From Tomocerus qinae (Eukaryota; Arthropoda; Collembola; Entomobryomorpha; Tomoceridae), in NCBI GenBank assembly GCA_020055645.1, contig CM034550.1:7435501-7499500 (forward strand): a stretch of DNA of 64,000 nt, given 5' to 3'. The position numbers and the translations under genes are program-made. How positions within the stretch are numbered: the first letter of the stretch is position 1; each line of letters opens with the position of its first letter. The notes below the pieces were generated by a model. The model saw only the letters and a program-made list of their open reading frames with translations. It ran no database searches and was not told where the DNA came from. This document shows, in pieces, positions 61,501-64,000 of the stretch.

Positions 61501-62741
61501 AAGATCCGATGATTAATTCCCGTAACTAAAAGTAAATAAGAAATTCGCATGAAATCTTTAATTAATTAACTTTTGTGTGAAAATTTATAATAAATGTGAT
61601 ACTTGCCTAGTGAGAGAGCAAGAGAAGGTCCATATATCTGAAAATTTAGATTGCAATGGATGAAACTTGCATTTTAAGGGGAGTAATTATTTATTTTAAT
61701 ATCCTAAGGGTATCCTTTTAAAATATTACATACCACAAGGGACATGAAGAATATCTGTGAAAGAAACAAAAACTATTAAAGTATCTCTCCAATTAAAAAG
61801 TAAATAAACGTACTTTACGTACTGCTCAAAAATCTTATCCTTATTCTTATATATCAGAATATTTTTACTTACACCGTAAACCACGTTGATCAATGATATA
61901 GCTATTCTAAGACGGCGATTAAATCTCCATTCAAGATACTAAGAACAGATACAATGGTGAATATTAAAAATGTATGGGACTACTTATCTATTGTATCTAG
62001 TATTAAACAATTTTCGTACTTCATAAACTGATGTCATCTGTAAATTGAAGTATGTTGGGCAAAATACATAAGCCAAACTAATGGTTAAAGGAATGTAGCA
62101 AACTAAAACCATGGATAGTTGTGTCCCTGAAACAGATACTCAAATGTTAAGATTGAAAATAAAAATATCAGTGCATCAAATTTAAATGTTTTTCATACCA
62201 AACAAATATACTTCGGCAGGATGTCCTATAAAAGAGATTTTAAAAATATTAATTTACAATGTGGATCAAAAAGAATTTCGTTGCAGAACACTTTCTCAAC
62301 AAAAAATATTTACCTAGCAAGGTGATGCTACTGACATAACTGAAAACACAAAGACAATTATTACTAAATCATAAATATTTTCATTAAAATTTGCAAACAA
62401 AAAAACTGGGCTAACCTGCAAAGAAGAGACAAAGCAACCTGCAAAACATAAAGTATTTCGTATAGTATTCCTAGGTTTTTGTCACCATATACTTGCACAC
62501 TTATGCATGAATATCAATACCGTACAGGAAAAGGATGCATTTTTTTGCCCCCAAGTAGATACTCTTGATTGTTAGTCTGATTCTTTTTATCGAAAAACCC
62601 ATAAAAAATTCCAATAGCTACTGAGAGGGCTAAAAATGCTGAAAAAACAAGATACTCCGGCCATTCGAATTGTGGCTTTCCATAAGGATTTGGTTTTGGT
62701 TCTTCTGTAGAAGCAAACAACACATTTTCCAAACTGGCCAT
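58520..62741 (-). CDS. SLC5 sodium/solute symporter E (SMCT/SMVT-like)
   Basis: Twenty-three exons: 62526-62741, 62416-62438, 62314-62339, 62199-62225, 62020-62126, 61873-61938, 61734-61754, 61607-61637, 61458-61525, 61322-61348, 61106-61233, 60933-61007, 60815-60850, 60700-60726, 60491-60620, 60196-60252, 60072-60103, 59936-59952, 59694-59857, 59324-59410, 58984-59221, 58719-58901, 58520-58608; 624 residues. The start is the only ATG in the first frame that matches D (MASLENVLF). Shares all blocks with D. Exons 59324-59410 (87 nt) equal two exons of D (46+41), and two further intron positions are shifted. The donor after 61607 is GC (CTAG|GCAAGT) where D has GT. One intron carries a fold-back element. 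Confidence 0.85.
60279..60440. mobile_element. MITE-like fold-back element in intron of transporter E
   Basis: About 55-bp arms (60279 onward, and ending at 60440) are inverses of each other with few mismatches: taatgttttcgataatgta on the left, tacattatcgaaaacatta on the right, continuing through cccaaagc and acccgacgtccaacaca. A second inner inverted pair (gcctttgtcgggt / acccgacacaggc) fills the centre. No coding capacity. Target duplication not settled. It lies between the exons at 60491-60620 and 60196-60252. Confidence 0.8.
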
Positions 62742-64000
62742 GGTTCCAATTTTGATGTCACAGTTCAACTAACACAAATAGCGCAATTTAAACTTTATTT
62801 TCCAGGCTTGTGTTAAAATATTTAGTGAAAAAACTACATGAAAGTTATTTTTTCATATGCAGATACTCTTTAGTATAGAAATCGAATATGAGATAGTCTT
62901 ACCTATATAATAACTTAGACCATGAAAATTCTCAAAATTTTCTTTGCTAAATATTCGATATGTGTATAAATCTTTATTGTGTGCATAAATCGAATTATTT
63001 TGATATTGTGTGCTAAATTAGCCAAACATTTTAAATTGAAACACTAAAATGATTTGCTACTGTTAGTAAAATTAGATATCGCAAAGGTGTTTAATGAAGT
63101 ATAATGTCACCTGTCAATAATCCTTATAGATTGCCCATAATTGCCAAAAGTTTTCTAATTAATTACTGAAATTATTTCTAACTGAAAGAGATATTAGCTT
63201 CCATATACATGATTAAATTATTTGCTAACCTGTCAATGAAATACAAAACTTGGTTGCTTTGCTTGATTTCTGAATTTCTGATCTACAGATTTATTCGTAT
63301 CATTATTAACTAAACAGTTTTAGTACAATCTCAAAGAATTTAGATGAACTATATTTTTACTCATTGTATTTGTGACAAAGACTAGGGACAGAAAGACCAG
63401 TTAAGGTTCTCACCTCGTGTTTAAATGCCGTTTTAATCTGCACTTGTCAATTACTCTCGTGGATGAACTTATCTTTGGACTGTTGGCCCGATTATAATTG
63501 GAAAAATTAGTAATCTGTCAATATTGGTATTTAGCTATATTATCAATCTGGAATACCCACAACATGTTACTGTAAATTATGTAAAATGCGTTTCTTTGTT
63601 TCATCAATAGGCAAACCAGTTTAACTCGGTGTGCCCATTCAGTTCAAAACTGTCATAATCTCATTAATTTTTATTACCTAAGTAGCTACTTGTTTCAATT
63701 ATTTCGCCTTCGTATTGCCCTTTGTTTTAACACACTAATAACGACTTATCTCATCTGCGGTAAATATTTTAGACTTGAGTAATGCGGTATTGCTTTTCTA
63801 TGTGTATTTAACGGTTGTTCAATAAAGAATTTGATTGATTGATTGACATCTTCATTGATTCGTTGACCGTATACATAGTTATTGATTACCTCATCGATAA
63901 GCCTTCAGATAGCATAGAATGCATTGATTGCTAAAATTGCTATTTGGCATTGGTCCCAATATGCAATCAATTGGAAATTATTTCCAAGAAAATTAATTTT
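62742..64000. other. upstream region of transporter E, no gene seen
   Basis: AT-rich; should contain the promoter of E. The stretch ending in ttgattgattgattga at 63829-63845 looks like the tail of a non-LTR element; nothing else was recognised. Confidence 0.5.
63810..63845 (+). mobile_element. possible 3' end of a non-LTR retrotransposon or SINE
   Basis: ggttgttcaataaagaatt runs into a short (ttga)n array. An AATAAA followed by a simple tetranucleotide tail is typical of 3' ends of insect non-LTR elements. No upstream reverse transcriptase is visible, so at most a short remnant. Confidence 0.35.

Noticed and set aside
62742-62768. Earlier start for transporter E at 62768
   Set aside because: The codon there is TTG; ATG 62741 matches the start of the paralogue D.

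Overview
This 64 kb window is AT-rich eukaryotic DNA, almost certainly from an insect. It carries a ZAD-type C2H2 zinc-finger gene (the ZAD domain is essentially an arthropod invention), a BEL/Pao retrotransposon, many short introns and repeated SLC5 transporter genes. I cannot name the species. All gene models below were joined by eye from open frames, splice dinucleotides, reading phase and similarity between paralogues, so small exons and 5' ends are the least certain parts.

Layout. 1-8076: an almost complete BEL/Pao LTR retrotransposon with one 1982-codon gag-pol frame and nearly identical LTRs; its left LTR is cut by the window edge. 8240-12229 (minus): an acyl-CoA synthetase gene whose last visible exon stops at a good splice donor only about 165 bp from the retrotransposon, so the element probably sits in its next intron. 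A two-exon CARD-only gene (9825-10375, plus) is nested inside another intron of the same gene. 12.5-14.8 kb holds minisatellite-like repeats. 14839-16234 (plus): a SIAH/Sina-like RING E3 ligase with an acidic tail. 17082-20593 (minus): a ZAD plus ten-finger C2H2 protein with a long run of about 24 degenerate octapeptides. 22465-24805 (minus): phosphoserine aminotransferase. 24.8-28.8 kb: no gene seen.

28.8-62.7 kb is a cluster of five SLC5 sodium/solute symporters of the SMCT/SMVT type: three on the plus strand (A, B, C) and two on the minus strand (D, E). A and B are a recent tandem duplication, now separated by a 3.35 kb LTR element without coding capacity that landed 13 bp after the stop codon of A. 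D and E are an older pair with 24 and 23 coding exons. Very small exons and GC-AG introns recur in this cluster. Between the plus and minus transporters lie two multi-exon genes for secreted, highly charged proteins (acidic first half, Tyr/Arg-rich C-terminus) that match no family I know.

How the parts relate: the five transporters are one locally expanded family, probably dividing substrates or tissues. PSAT (serine synthesis) and the acyl-CoA synthetase are metabolic genes with no visible functional link to it. The most unusual items are the nested CARD-only gene, the octapeptide domain of the zinc-finger protein, the GC-AG introns shared by transporter duplicates, a 213-bp identical island in otherwise diverged introns, and the pair of secreted polyampholytes.
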